From: Pyropia haitanensis
Lineage: Eukaryota > Rhodophyta > Bangiophyceae > Bangiales > Bangiaceae
Direction: 5' to 3'
NCBI GenBank assembly: GCA_008729055.1
Contig: SDUX01000004.1
Coordinates: 558,001-622,000, forward strand
DNA: 64,000 nt
Below the pieces are notes generated by a model that saw only the letters and a list, made by a program, of their open reading frames with translations, was not told the DNA's origin and made no database searches. Numbering within the stretch: position 1 is the first letter of the stretch; each line of letters opens with the position of its first letter. Of this stretch, positions 21,341 to 31,327 are shown piece after piece. The position numbers and the translations under genes were made by a program.

Positions 21341-24300
21341 GGCGAGGGGAGGGTGGGGGGGTGGGGGCGGGAGAGGCACGGGCCACACCCACACGGGCGC
21401 TCGCGCGCGGCCGCGATGCGCCGGGCGCGCCATAATTATTTTTTTTCTACCGCTTGTCCACGACGATGATCGACGCGCGTGTGCCCGCGGGAGGGGCGGA
21501 TACGATACGACCGCCCGGCGGTTGGGGGGGCAGGCGCCGCCGCGGCAGCCAGCCCTATTCGTGCTGCTACAGCCACGACACCCCCCCCCCCATCCCTCCC
21601 TTTCTTCTTCCGCTCTCCTCCTGCGCCACGTGTGGGCGGGCGCGGTGGCCAGGGGCGACGGCGGCGGCGGCGCCCGCCGCCACGGTGGCGCCCGCCTGTT
21701 GCCCCCCCCCGCCCCCCCCCCCCCTTGCCGCGCGCACCCACCAAACGGGCCGTCCCGCCGCACGTGCGCGTGCGGGTCGACCCGCCACAGACGCTGGGGG
21801 GGGGAACCGTGCGCCCACAGCTCGAGCCGCGGCGGCGGCACGCGACGGCGGCGCGCCCGCGCCGCACGGCGGGCGGCGGCGCGGCCGGGGGGGCGGCGCC
21901 GTCGGGCGGTCGCGCGCGCGGCCACCGCCGGCCGCGGGGCGGGATTTTGGATTTGCACCTCCCGCCGTGGGCGCGGTTTGGCTCTCGCCGCCCCCGCGCG
22001 GGCGCCGCGGCCGGCCGCGCGCACGCGCGTCGGGCCGCGCGGCGACGCGGCGGGCAGATCCGCGGCCGGTGGGGACCGCGTCCTCGGCGTGAGCCGCGGC
22101 GGCCGTGCCGCGCCCCCGCCCGCCGGCACTGGTGGCACGCTGCAGTCTGTCCCCCCGCTGCGTGGAAGCGGTGCCGGTGGGGGGGGGGGGCGGGCGTCGA
22201 CTGGCCCTTTTGTCGGTGGGGGCCGCTGGTCACCGCCACCGGGCATCCGACACCATCGTGTCCTCGTTTGGTACTGTCGTTGGCCCGCCTCCTTCCCTCC
22301 CCCCGCTCTTACGGGTGGGTGCGGCGAGACACGTCGGTGGTGATGGTGGTAGGCATTGGTGTGTCGCGGTGGACACGGCACTCCGTTCTTTTTTTCTTTG
22401 CCCCCCCCCTTTTTTTTTTGACCCGCTTTGTGCCCGCCGTGCCCTCTTTTGTTTGCTTGTGATGCTGGTCTCCCCCTCCTTGGCCGACCCGTCGCCGGTG
22501 CCTCCCCCCCCATCTCCCCCCTGCGCCAGCGCCTTGCCCCCCATCCACCCGCCCGCCTCTCCACCTTGCGTTGTTCCCTTCCTGCCGCGTCCGTCCCGCC
22601 GCTGTGCGTGCCGATCGCCGCCCCGTTGCCCGCCATTGTCCCAGTCGGTCGGCCCGCCCGCGTCGCGTCCTGCGTCGCTTCCGCACGGCCGGCGTGGGTG
22701 CAGTTCTCCACCGCCTGCCCCGGCATCGTCCAGGTCGACCCGCCCGCGTCGCGGTGGGCGTTGCCGCGTCGCGTCCAGCCAGCCGCTTTGGGTGGGCCGC
22801 CGCGCGCGTCCCCGCCCACCAGCCCCCCGTCGGCGGTCCGCGTCGGTCCACCCTGCCGCCCTCCCTTTCCGCTATTCCCGGCCGTCGCAGCCGTCCAGGC
22901 GCGCCCCACCGACGGTGGCGCTCCCTACCGCCGTGGGCTCTGTGGCGTTCCGTTTTTCTTCTGTGTTTTTTTTCTCCCGCCGCTGCTGCTGGCACCGACA
23001 ATCTCTCCGTCCGTGCCCCCTGCCGTGGTGGGTGGGGTAGGTGTGCCCTCCCTGTCGCCGGCGTAGCACGGCGCGAGGCACGGCGACCTTCACTCTGGCA
23101 TGGTGTGACACTGCCACCCGCTTGTTCCCGTGCGCCATCCCCCCTCTCACTGGCCTTTTTTCCTCTCCTCTCCCGCGCTTCCTCTCCCCTTGTTGGCACC
23201 CGGTATCTCCTGTCAGGCGCTGTGGGCGTGCGTGCTCTGCTTTGGGCAGTGCCGCGCCTGCCTCCGCCTGCCGGGTCGTAGTGGTGCGAGAGCGATGCCA
23301 TCGCCGGCGCGGTGACGCGCCCGGTGTTGGCGGTGATGGGTCAGGGAGAGGCGGCTGTGCTTTGATGTGCGGCGCGCTTGCGCGGCACCCCTCGTCATCT
23401 GGGGGGGTGCCCGCCCCGACCTTTTTGCACACCCCCGCTTCCCCTGTGTCCTGGTCCTTTTCTCTCCCCCTTTTCTGTCACTTGCCCTGTCTATCTGTCT
23501 ATATCTCTTCTCTTTTCTTTAAAGTCTCTGTCGTCGCCCGCCCCGACGTTGTAAACACCCGGTTCCCCTATCTCCTTGTCTACCTCACCCCTTCCCTCTC
23601 TGTTTACCTTAGCGTCGGACCCTCGTGGGCTTCGGCGTCAGACCCCTGTACGCCTTGGGCGGGAGCGCCGAGACAAAGAGAGGTCTGACGCCAACAGTCG
23701 TGGCCGCCATGGAGGCGAACAACAAGCGTGACCGACACCAACGCCACGCAGAACGGCGGGTAGGTGCCAAGTTGAGACAAATTCACTGGGCGGGACGTCG
23801 TGCCGTGCATGCTCTTTCCACCGGATGAGGCGAATTTTGTACTTGAGACCGGACCAATGGCAGGGCCCTGCGTGTCGCGTACATTAGCGAGCATCGTCAG
23901 CATCGTACAGACCAGAATTCAAAGTGGACTTGTCATGCGTGCATGGCTGGCCTCCCTGTCTCTCCTTCCACCGGCCGCGCAGCTGCGAGCGTGCGGCCCT
24001 GAACGCCGGATTCGGTTGAATGCATTGCCTGCTGGCGGGCGTGTGGCAGTGGGTGCGTTTCGCATGTGTAGGGGTAGATTGGCTACGTTCCACGCCCCAG
24101 AGGTCGATGCTCGACGCAGCGTTCTCAACAACAAGCCGCCCCGTTTGCAGACGTCACCTGCTGTGTCAAGCAGCAAACCGCCTCCGCCTCGACCACGTCC
24201 GCTGCCCTTAAACCCATCCTCTTCCTCGTGCGTGCTGTCCTTGCGTGCTGTTGTTTTGTTGTCGCGGGTGCCGCGCCTTCACCTCGCATCCCTTTCGTCT

Positions 24301-24381
24301 CCCTCTCTTCCCCTTACTCCTCCCCTCACTCCCTTCCCTTCCCCTCTGCCGCGTCCACGCGTCCCACCACTTGGAGCCAAC
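21280..24381. other. Intergenic region, no gene recognised
   Basis: It begins with a GGC array (about 21287-21340) after the oxidase stop and continues with G/C-rich sequence to about 22.3 kb, then C/T-rich sequence. A perfect 11-bp inverted repeat 'ggcgtcagacc'/'ggtctgacgcc' lies at 23634-23644 and 23682-23692. The last 100 bp are strongly pyrimidine-rich and probably form the promoter and 5' UTR of the next gene. Open frames here lack recognisable domains. Confidence 0.6.
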
Positions 24382-24861
24382 ATGGTCAAGTTTTCCAAGA
24401 CACTTCACGTGGCCGCCGCGCGGTCGCGCTGCTTTGAGCTCCTTCGCGACTGGTCGCGGGCGTCCAGCTGGGACCCCGCCATTGTTGAGTCGTCGCGCCA
24501 GGCGGGTCAGCCGGCCGACGCGTTTGGCACCGGCACCAAGTGGCTCATCATGTTCAAGCCGAACCCCGACTCCAAGCCCATGGAAGTGGACTACACGACG
24601 ACCAAGTACGAGGAGGGGCCAACGAAGAGCATCCTGTCGTTTGCGGGCAACGCTACCTTTGTGCGGTCCGTGGATACTCTAGAGTTGACCGACGCGCCCT
24701 CTGCCGACGGCTCGCCAGGGACAGACGTGAACTACACGGCGGACGTGCGGCTGCGGTACATCCTGGCGCCCTTTTCGTTTACGCTGCAGGGCAAGATGGA
24801 CGAGATGGCAGACCCGGCGATGGAGGGTCTCCAAAAGTTTTGTGACAAGATGTTGTTGTGA
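24382..24861 (+). CDS. SRPBCC/START-like (polyketide cyclase-type) small protein
   Basis: 159 residues from an ATG preceded by 'ttggagccaac' and a long pyrimidine-rich leader. The protein begins 'MVKFSKTLHVAAARSRCFEL', the usual first strand and helix of a Bet v 1/START (SRPBCC) fold, followed by 'LRDWSRASSWDPAI', a central set of alternating strands ('GTGTKWLIMFKP', 'EVDYTTTKYEE') and a C-terminal amphipathic helix 'EGLQKFCDKMLL' that closes the ligand cavity. Length is normal for a single-domain SRPBCC protein. These proteins bind small hydrophobic ligands or act as cyclases/aromatases; the ligand cannot be told from sequence. There is no signal peptide, so it is probably cytosolic. In-frame codons continue upstream but have no coding character. 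Confidence 0.75.
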   Translation: MVKFSKTLHVAAARSRCFELLRDWSRASSWDPAIVESSRQAGQPADAFGTGTKWLIMFKPNPDSKPMEVDYTTTKYEEGPTKSILSFAGNATFVRSVDTLELTDAPSADGSPGTDVNYTADVRLRYILAPFSFTLQGKMDEMADPAMEGLQKFCDKMLL

Positions 24862-25199
24862 GCGGGTGATGGTGCCGTGGCACAGGGAGGCGCCTGTGCC
24901 GTCAACGTGTACATAGAGTAGGGTAAAGTTGACATGCCGTGACAGGGCGTGAGTCTGTCGTCACCCCGCTCCCCGTGCTGTAGAGTGCAGTCACGATGCT
25001 CTCGGCACCTCGCTTCCTCAGCGGCTGAGCACAGCCTTTTTTTGGTAGACACGGATGTGTGAGGGTACGAAGTAACAGCGAGCAGCATACGGTACTGTCA
25101 GGCAGCGCCTGATACCCGCAGTGTCGCTTCCTTGCCCATCCCTGGCAAGGGTCGCTCCAAAGTCACCACAGCCTGTGTCGGCGCCCCCCCGCCGACGAT
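24862..25199. other. Short intergenic stretch between convergent genes
   Basis: 338 bp between the stops of the SRPBCC gene (+) and the following gene (-). It presumably carries both 3' UTRs; no RNA gene or repeat is seen. Confidence 0.6.
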
Positions 25200-26360
25200 T
25201 CAAAAGAGTTGAAATGCCTGCAGGCCACCGCCCCGCCCCCCCCGCTCAGTGAGCAACCAGCGGACCCCCCCTCCCGCGCTCCGTGCACGGCGGTACACCT
25301 GCCCAAACGCGCGGTCGTCGAGGCCCCGCGGCGCCACCACCGCCACCGCCCGCCCCTTGCCGCGGGGGTGGAGGCCCGCGCCAGACGCGCCACTGGTGCC
25401 CCCCTGAGCGCCCTGCCCCCCCACACTCCCCACAACGCCGGCCGGGTCGGTGCCCGCCGCCTCGAGCTGCCACACGAGGCGGTAGACGAGCGCAACGCCG
25501 CCACCCCCCCCGTCACCGCCACCGGGCGTCGCGGCGGCCGCGACCGTCGCTGCCGCGCCGGCCATGGCGCCCTGCACCCGCCGCTGCTCCCCGCTATTGG
25601 CCGTGACACACACGTACGTGCGGGCGGGGGCGGCGGCCGCCGCCGGCGCCGCGGCAGCGCCCACGCCGGCGGCGGCACCGGCCGGTGGGCCGCCACGGGT
25701 GCGCACGGGCGCCGCCGCCCACGCGGCGGGGAGGGCGCCGAGGCGGCGGAGGAGCAGCGGCAGCGCCGCCGCGTGGTGCCCGCACTGGCCATCCACGAGC
25801 GTGTCGATGGACGGGCGGGAGGCGACAAACTTGGCCAGCGACGCGCCAGACGCGCCCGCGGGGGTGGATGGGAAGGTCGCCGCGACGCGTACGGGGGGGG
25901 CAGTCGCCGCCGCCGCGCCGGCCGTCGCCCCTAGCCGCAGTGGCCTCCCCTCACCGGTGAGAAGCCCCCTGGGACCGGCGGCGAGGGGGGCTCCCCGGTC
26001 GTCGCTGCCGCCGCCGCCGCCCGCCTCCAGCTCATCGTCCACAGACAGGTCCTCGGCGAGCCACGCCGAGCGGGGGTCCTCGGCAGGGACCATCCACGGG
26101 CTGCTCCGTCGGAGGGCGCGGCGTGGGGAGGGTGCCCCGTCTAGTGGGGCGGCACCCACACCGGCGGCCGTGGTGGCAGCACGCGCGCCAGCAGGGAGGC
26201 TGGCCCGCGCGGCGGGGACGGCAGCAGCACCGGCGGCGGGGGCGGCAAGGAGCGCCCCCGCTGACAAGGCAGTGGCAGCGAGGAGGGTGACGGCGGGGCG
26301 ACGCCGCCCCCACGTCGGGGGGGGCGGCCACCCGCCCGCTGCCGGCCGAGAGACACCCAT
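25200..26360 (-). CDS. Hypothetical protein with N-terminal targeting sequence
   Basis: 386 residues with no family I can name. The ATG at 26360 gives an N-terminus with 'GRRRPAVTLLAATALSAGALL', a basic stretch then a hydrophobic core ending in small residues, as in a signal or thylakoid-lumen targeting peptide. The middle is Ala/Gly-rich with an acidic segment 'AWLAEDLSVDDELEAGG'. More structured-looking parts are 'FVASRPSIDTLVDGQCGHHA', 'RTYVCVTANSGEQRRVQGA', 'VALVYRLVWQLEAAGTDP' and the end 'RGGGLQAFQLF'. The frame is open throughout and the opposite strand gives only low-complexity sequence, which supports coding on the minus strand. Function unknown; secretion or plastid import is inferred only from the N-terminus. 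Confidence 0.5.
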   Translation of the reverse strand: MGVSRPAAGGWPPPPTWGRRRPAVTLLAATALSAGALLAAPAAGAAAVPAARASLPAGARAATTAAGVGAAPLDGAPSPRRALRRSSPWMVPAEDPRSAWLAEDLSVDDELEAGGGGGSDDRGAPLAAGPRGLLTGEGRPLRLGATAGAAAATAPPVRVAATFPSTPAGASGASLAKFVASRPSIDTLVDGQCGHHAAALPLLLRRLGALPAAWAAAPVRTRGGPPAGAAAGVGAAAAPAAAAAPARTYVCVTANSGEQRRVQGAMAGAAATVAAAATPGGGDGGGGGVALVYRLVWQLEAAGTDPAGVVGSVGGQGAQGGTSGASGAGLHPRGKGRAVAVVAPRGLDDRAFGQVYRRARSAGGGVRWLLTERGGRGGGLQAFQLF

Positions 26361-26475
26361 GACTGCCCACAAAGGCGGAGGGGGAAGGAAGGACGACGAG
26401 AAGGAGGGGAAGAAGGGCGCGGTGAAGAGAATCACCGTCAGTAGTTAGCGATGGCGAGCGCCGTCGGCGGGCGCT

Positions 26476-26910
26476 CTAGCGAGGCGTACCCTCCCGTCGA
26501 GGCGGCCGCAGGTTCACAGCGACTCGCGGCGGCGGCGGCGGTCGGGGTACGCGCACCACCAGGCCGGTCACAGCCCACCGCCGCCGCCACCATTGCGCCG
26601 ACGGGGGAAGGAGCCCAAGGAAGCTGCCGACACGCACGTACGAGGGTGGACGGCAGTCCATCACGAGCGAGACACAGCAATTCGCGCCCCCGTCCCGCCC
26701 GCACCAAAGGCTGGTGGGGATAGAGACGCGCGCGGCGGGGGCGGCAGCGGCCGTGCCGCCGACCGCGCTGAGCCGCCCCCGCCCCCGCAGCGTTTGCACT
26801 GTGCCGTCTGGCGTAGCGGCGTGGTCGATCGACGGGGCGAGGAGAAGTGAATGGCCGGCGCTCATGCGAGCGGCATAGATACCAGCCAAGGTGGAGGCGG
26901 ATGGGCTCAT
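26476..26910 (-). CDS. Possible small hypothetical protein
   Basis: 144-residue minus-strand frame with an ATG at 26910, opening 'MSPSASTLAGIYAARMSAG'. The first 95 residues have mixed, protein-like composition; the last 40 are Arg/Pro-rich and may be read-through past a splice site. It lies just upstream of the gene starting at 26360 in the same orientation, so it could be a 5' exon of that gene or simply chance. An overlapping frame (26438-26977) is less protein-like. No domain recognised. Confidence 0.25.
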   Translation of the reverse strand: MSPSASTLAGIYAARMSAGHSLLLAPSIDHAATPDGTVQTLRGRGRLSAVGGTAAAAPAARVSIPTSLWCGRDGGANCCVSLVMDCRPPSYVRVGSFLGLLPPSAQWWRRRWAVTGLVVRVPRPPPPPRVAVNLRPPRREGTPR

Positions 26911-27871
26911 CAAGAGCGCGTGGGCGCGACACGAACGGATGGCGAGGCAGCATCGCAGCAGACCAAGTGGGTGTCAAAAATCAAACAGCATGTTTTTCTT
27001 GCATGCTCATCTGATGTAGCCAGAGCCGCTCATCGAGCTCGGAAGCGGGTCCCAGCGGCGACTTTGATTGGCTCAGAGTTTGCGTGAGAGGCCCAGGACA
27101 GAATTCAGAAACCTGTAATTCCTCCACGAAGTCGATAGACGACGTTGCATACCATGAGTAGCCCCCCATGCCTGCGCTGCTTCTTGCGACTTCGTCCGTT
27201 GTTCGGCCGCATGCAATTCCGGACCGAGTTTGAGCGGCCAGGCCGCCAATCAGACTGGGTGACCGTGTCGCGGTCTCGCACCCACAGTCAATCCTCGACA
27301 TGTAGGCCATAATGCTGCTTTAGGGGTGGCACGTGGTCGAGGATTTATTGTATTCAAAGTGCGCGGTCGACAAGGCCTCTCTGCCAGTTGTGGGCAAGGA
27401 CCGCGTCCGTGCGCGGTGCGACCAAGATCGCCGCGTCGTCCAACAAACGGCTGTCGTTGCCGCCCGGCCGCGCGTCCCCTGCCACTGGTGCCGCGCTCCA
27501 TGGACGGACTCGGCCAGGCACGTCGACCACCGCGGTCGTCCGCACTCCCTCCCCACTTCCGTTTTCGTCCAGCCTCATTCCCCAAACGGGGTTGCGCAGC
27601 AGCAGCGGGGTGGTGGCTGGCCCACGGTGACGCCGTCCACTCTGGGGCGGCCGCGCCAGCCGCGTCGTTGCGCCGCGCCGCCTTGGGCCGTTGCCCAGCA
27701 GCGCCCATTCCCACTGCGGGGGGCGGGTCGGGAGGGAGGGGCGGCAGCTGGTGGGCGGGCTGCTGCTGCCACGTGCGAAATTTCCCGCCCGGCCAAGGGC
27801 GGGCCCGGCGTCGTCAGGTTGCGCCTGACGAGGCACGCCCGCGGCACGGGGCTCCTCCGCTTTGAGGTCGC

Positions 27872-27903
<32 letters not shown>

Positions 27904-28682
27904 GAGAAAACCGCCACCATCCCTCCTCATCCTGCCTCTCCGGGTCAGTGTACCCCCCCCTCCCTCCTGAGTGTTGCCCCGCCGCGCCGCCGCCCTGCTG
28001 TTGCCGCCGCGGCCGTGGGCGCCCCTCGTGCAGGCAGGGATGACGCCTTTGGGGGGGTGTTCCCCTGGCGGCTCGGCGCCCGGCCGGTAGGCGCGACTCG
28101 CTCTCCCTCCCCCCCCCCCCCCCCCCCGCGCGCCTACCCCCGCCTTCCCGCTTCCCCTCCTCACTCCCCCCGCGCACGGGTGGGCGGAGAGGGGGGGGGA
28201 GACGGCATCGCTGTGGCGCACCGCACCCCGCTGGGACCCGGTGACCGCCGCCGCCCGCCCCGCCACACGCCGGCGTGCGGCGGGATCCGACGGCGGAGGG
28301 TTGGCGGCGCGACGGCTCCCCGCCGCGTGTGCAGCCGCTGCCACTGCGGCCGGCGGGGGACGGCAGCGGCGGCGGGCGGGGTTCTTCTTGGCCCACCCCC
28401 CGGCGGCGGGCCGACGGGCTGTCCCGGCCCTGCCTATTGTGTCGCACCCCGCATCGGCAGGGCAGGAGGCCACCTCGTCACCCGCCCGGGCGTCCAGCAG
28501 GCGCGCGCGCCCCCCGCTGCTGTCCGCTCCCTCGCCTGGACAAGAGGCCACGTCGGTGCCGCGCGCCGCCCAGCCGCACCCACTGCTGGCTTCTGGTTCT
28601 GCCCACGCGGCCCCTGCACCGTCGCCGCTCCCGCCCCCCGCCTTTCCTTCCCTCTTGCCTGCCCCCGCCCACCATTCCGGCG
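26911..28682. other. Intergenic region, no gene recognised
   Basis: AT-richer sequence to about 27.3 kb, then GC-rich sequence with a run of over 20 G at about 27871-27892 and C runs. A short hairpin 'cgtcagg..cctgacg' lies near 27811-27830. Frames on both strands are dominated by Arg, Gly, Pro and Ala and do not look coding. Confidence 0.5.
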
Positions 28683-29305
28683 ATGCTCTCCTTCACCTCT
28701 GCGCCCCCCCCTGTTCCTGTCGTCGGGCGACCACGGGCCGTGTCGGCCGGCCGGGCACTCCTGGGTGGCCACGCCCTCCCCGCTCCCGCCTCTCCCTCTG
28801 GGCGGCTGTGCACGACGGCAGCGGCTGCGTCGGCCTCGGCGGGGCGAGCACCCGCCACGCCGCCCTCCCCAGCGGACGCGGCGGGGCTGCCGCTCCCCCC
28901 CGCCGTCGCCGCCGCTCTTGCGCAGTCGCTGCCGCCCCCCCCCCCCCCCTCGTGCTGCTCGTCATTGCGGACCGCGGCGGCGCGGACGCGGCCGCCGCGC
29001 TGGGCGCCGCGGCCGCTGCCGCGGCGGCCGACGCGGGCGTGCCCCTCACCGTCACGCCCGTGGTAGCCGCGTCGCGCGTGCCGCGGCCGCTGCGCCCGTT
29101 TATGTATGGCTACCTAAAGGCGTTGGGCGTGGCGGCGGTGGTGGACACGGCGGGGTGGACGGAGGCCGAGCTCGGCTACACGCCGGGGGGGGTAGGGCTC
29201 GCACTCGTCTGTCGCGGGCGGCTCGCGTGGCAGCGGAATGCTGTTGAAGACGGGCAGGGGGGGGGGGTGCTGGCGTGGCGGTGGACGAGCAGGTGGTCGA
29301 AGTGA
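28683..29305 (+). CDS. Hypothetical protein with plastid-type transit sequence (frame broken at a C run)
   Basis: The ATG at 28683 follows a pyrimidine-rich leader. The first 80 residues (beginning 'MLSFTSAPPPVPVVGRPRAV') are Ser/Ala/Pro/Arg-rich with few acids, like a transit peptide. After a Pro stretch encoded by a 15-C run (28935-28949) the sensible frame moves by one base and continues as 'LVLLVIADRGGADAAAALGA', a strand followed by a helix, then 'PFMYGYLKALGVAAVVDTAG', 'GWTEAELGYTPGGVGLALV' and a stop at 29303-29305. The total is about 207 codons. The mature part resembles a small alpha/beta domain but I cannot assign a family. The break sits exactly in the homopolymer, as in the NADPH oxidase gene, so an indel in the sequence is the likely cause. 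Confidence 0.5.
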
Positions 29306-31327
29306 TGGCGGCAGCGCGGGGGGTGACGGCGTCGGCCGGCTAACGGCACGGGTGGTGCCAACGGCGGGAGCCGGCGGCCAGAGCACGCCAGGTGACGCCG
29401 GCAACTGCCGGACCCTCATGGTTGGCCTGGAATCCAGCGCGTGCAGGGGCCGGTGGTTCACTCGGGTTCCGAGGAGGACGACGAGCAGGAGCAGCAGACC
29501 TGTCCATGGGGTTGTAAATTGGGGAAGGACGGGGACAACGGGGACGTGGTGCCCTGCGCGCGTCTTCATGCAGTACTGTGCCGCCCGCTGCCTCTGTTTC
29601 ATACATAGCGGGCGCCCGATGGTACCCCGGCCAGTCCCGCAGACTGGGTGGCTACGCTGGGTCACGCTCAAACCCTACAACGGCGCCCAGGACGGCAGCC
29701 GGTCGTGGCGCACCAGGACGGAGGAGCAGCCCATCGGTAGCCAGCTCGGCAACTCTCCCGCGCCTGGCGTTGCGACCCGGAAAGAAGCCACTGCGTGCTT
29801 CCCCCCACGCCGGGCACGGAGCGCGCCGGTGCTTCGCGACCAGGCATGCCACCGGGAGGGCGGCAGGGAACGCCGAAACCAGGTGGAAAGCGCACAAAGA
29901 GGGCGCAGACAAGGCAGGCCCGCCCAGGGTGGCGTAGCAGCGCACGAGGGATGCGCACGTGGCAAAGATGACCACGATCACCGCCGCCGAGGCGGTGCGG
30001 ACGAGGAGGGGGTTGATGCTGTCAACAATAGTGTGCTGAAAAGTCTCATCCAACGAGGTAGCAGTCCACCGCCCTCCTCTCCTCTACCTGTGCGACTATG
30101 GCGGAACAGGCGCGATCGTGGGCAAGAGACAAAAAACCGCAGCGGGAAGTCAGTACTGGAACGCCTGGCGCTACCAAATGCGGTCCCCCACCGCAACGGG
30201 CAAAGCAGCAGCAGATTGGGTCAGGGGTGCCGCCCGCCGAGGCAGACGACACCGTTGAATTCGTTTGCTTCCCCAGCGTGTGCCAGAGTTAGGCTGGCGT
30301 CGGATACCGTCGAATGTTCATCATCCCCAAGGAGCAGCCTCAAGAGCAAAAGAAGAACAGAGACAAGAGCCGCGAGCGCGGACAAGAACATGAGAACATA
30401 CCTTGGCACCTCATCGCCAACATCCCGCGCATCAACACACGCCGCCCGTTCAGCCAACATCCAGCGCCAGGGGGAGTAGATCGCGATGGCGCTACCTTCG
30501 ACAGCACGCCTTCGTGGACAGGTGCTCCACGGTGGGTGGGGTACAAGGCGAAGGCGCCACGTTTGGAGGACACAGCGCAACGTCGGAGAACCAACGATTC
30601 CATCGCTTGGGCTGCGTCTGATCCCGTTGAGCTTTGATCCTGTCACAAATACAGTAGACCTGGAGCCTGACTGTAAGACACTTGTGTTAAATTCTTGTAT
30701 CCAAGTCGAAACTGACGGATCTGGTTCATCGTCTGCATTCGTCCTGCGGTTGACGACAACACAGATCGTCGGAGCACAAACAGACCACACAGCGCACCCC
30801 TACGGCTGCAGCGACACCTGAGAGGAGGGAGAGATGAAATTCAAACGTTCATGGTGTGTGAGGGCGCGCCACTGGGGAAGAGGGTGGCGCTGCGACTGCG
30901 ACGGGGTTATGGCGGCGCATGCAGATCGGACGTGAGGGGAATGGGCACGGTCTGAGCGCCCTTGCGATAGAACTGGTTGTGCATGCTCTACGGTCATGGA
31001 GGCGCGCTTTGTCACCGACGCAGCCCTCTCCAACCATGGCGTCTCAAAGAGTCGCCGGCAGAAAGAGCAGTGGCACGCGTGCTATGTTTGTTGTACATGT
31101 GTGTCTTTTGCGGGCAAGCGGTGGAACCATGTTGAGAAGAATTATAAACAGATATACGCACCAGCCACACCGATATCAACGTGACACGAATGCGACAGAC
31201 TACTCCCAGTGCTGGGCGCGTCTGATCCAGTCGGGCTTGGTCACCACCTGAGCGGCCATCCCAACCACGCCGCTAGGAGTTCAACCATCCAGCGTCCTCG
31301 CCTCTCCCCTCTCGCTTCCGAACCCCC
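29306..31327. other. Region between genes, with one weak minus-strand candidate
   Basis: Apart from the possible spliced locus at 29652-30790 (own entry), nothing is recognised. Composition is less GC-extreme than elsewhere. 30800-31327 has no ORF of note. Confidence 0.5.
29652..30790 (-). CDS. Possible multi-exon membrane protein locus (not resolved)
   Basis: Two minus-strand stretches look coding. One (30402 and above) reads 'AIAIYSPWRWMLAERAACVD' and 'ARDVGDEVPR' and ends at a strong donor, 'ccaag|gtatgt', at about 30402. The other (about 29800-30041) follows a 'cttttcag' acceptor and reads 'HTIVDSINPLLVRTASAAVI' then 'VVIFATCASLVRCYATLGG', a hydrophobic helix typical of polytopic membrane proteins. 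Joining them directly does not keep the frame, so at least one exon or an indel is missing from this model. An unspliced reading would create another helix ('YVLMFLSALAALVSVLLLLL'), but that may be intron translation. No family assigned; the gene may be degenerate. Confidence 0.3.
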
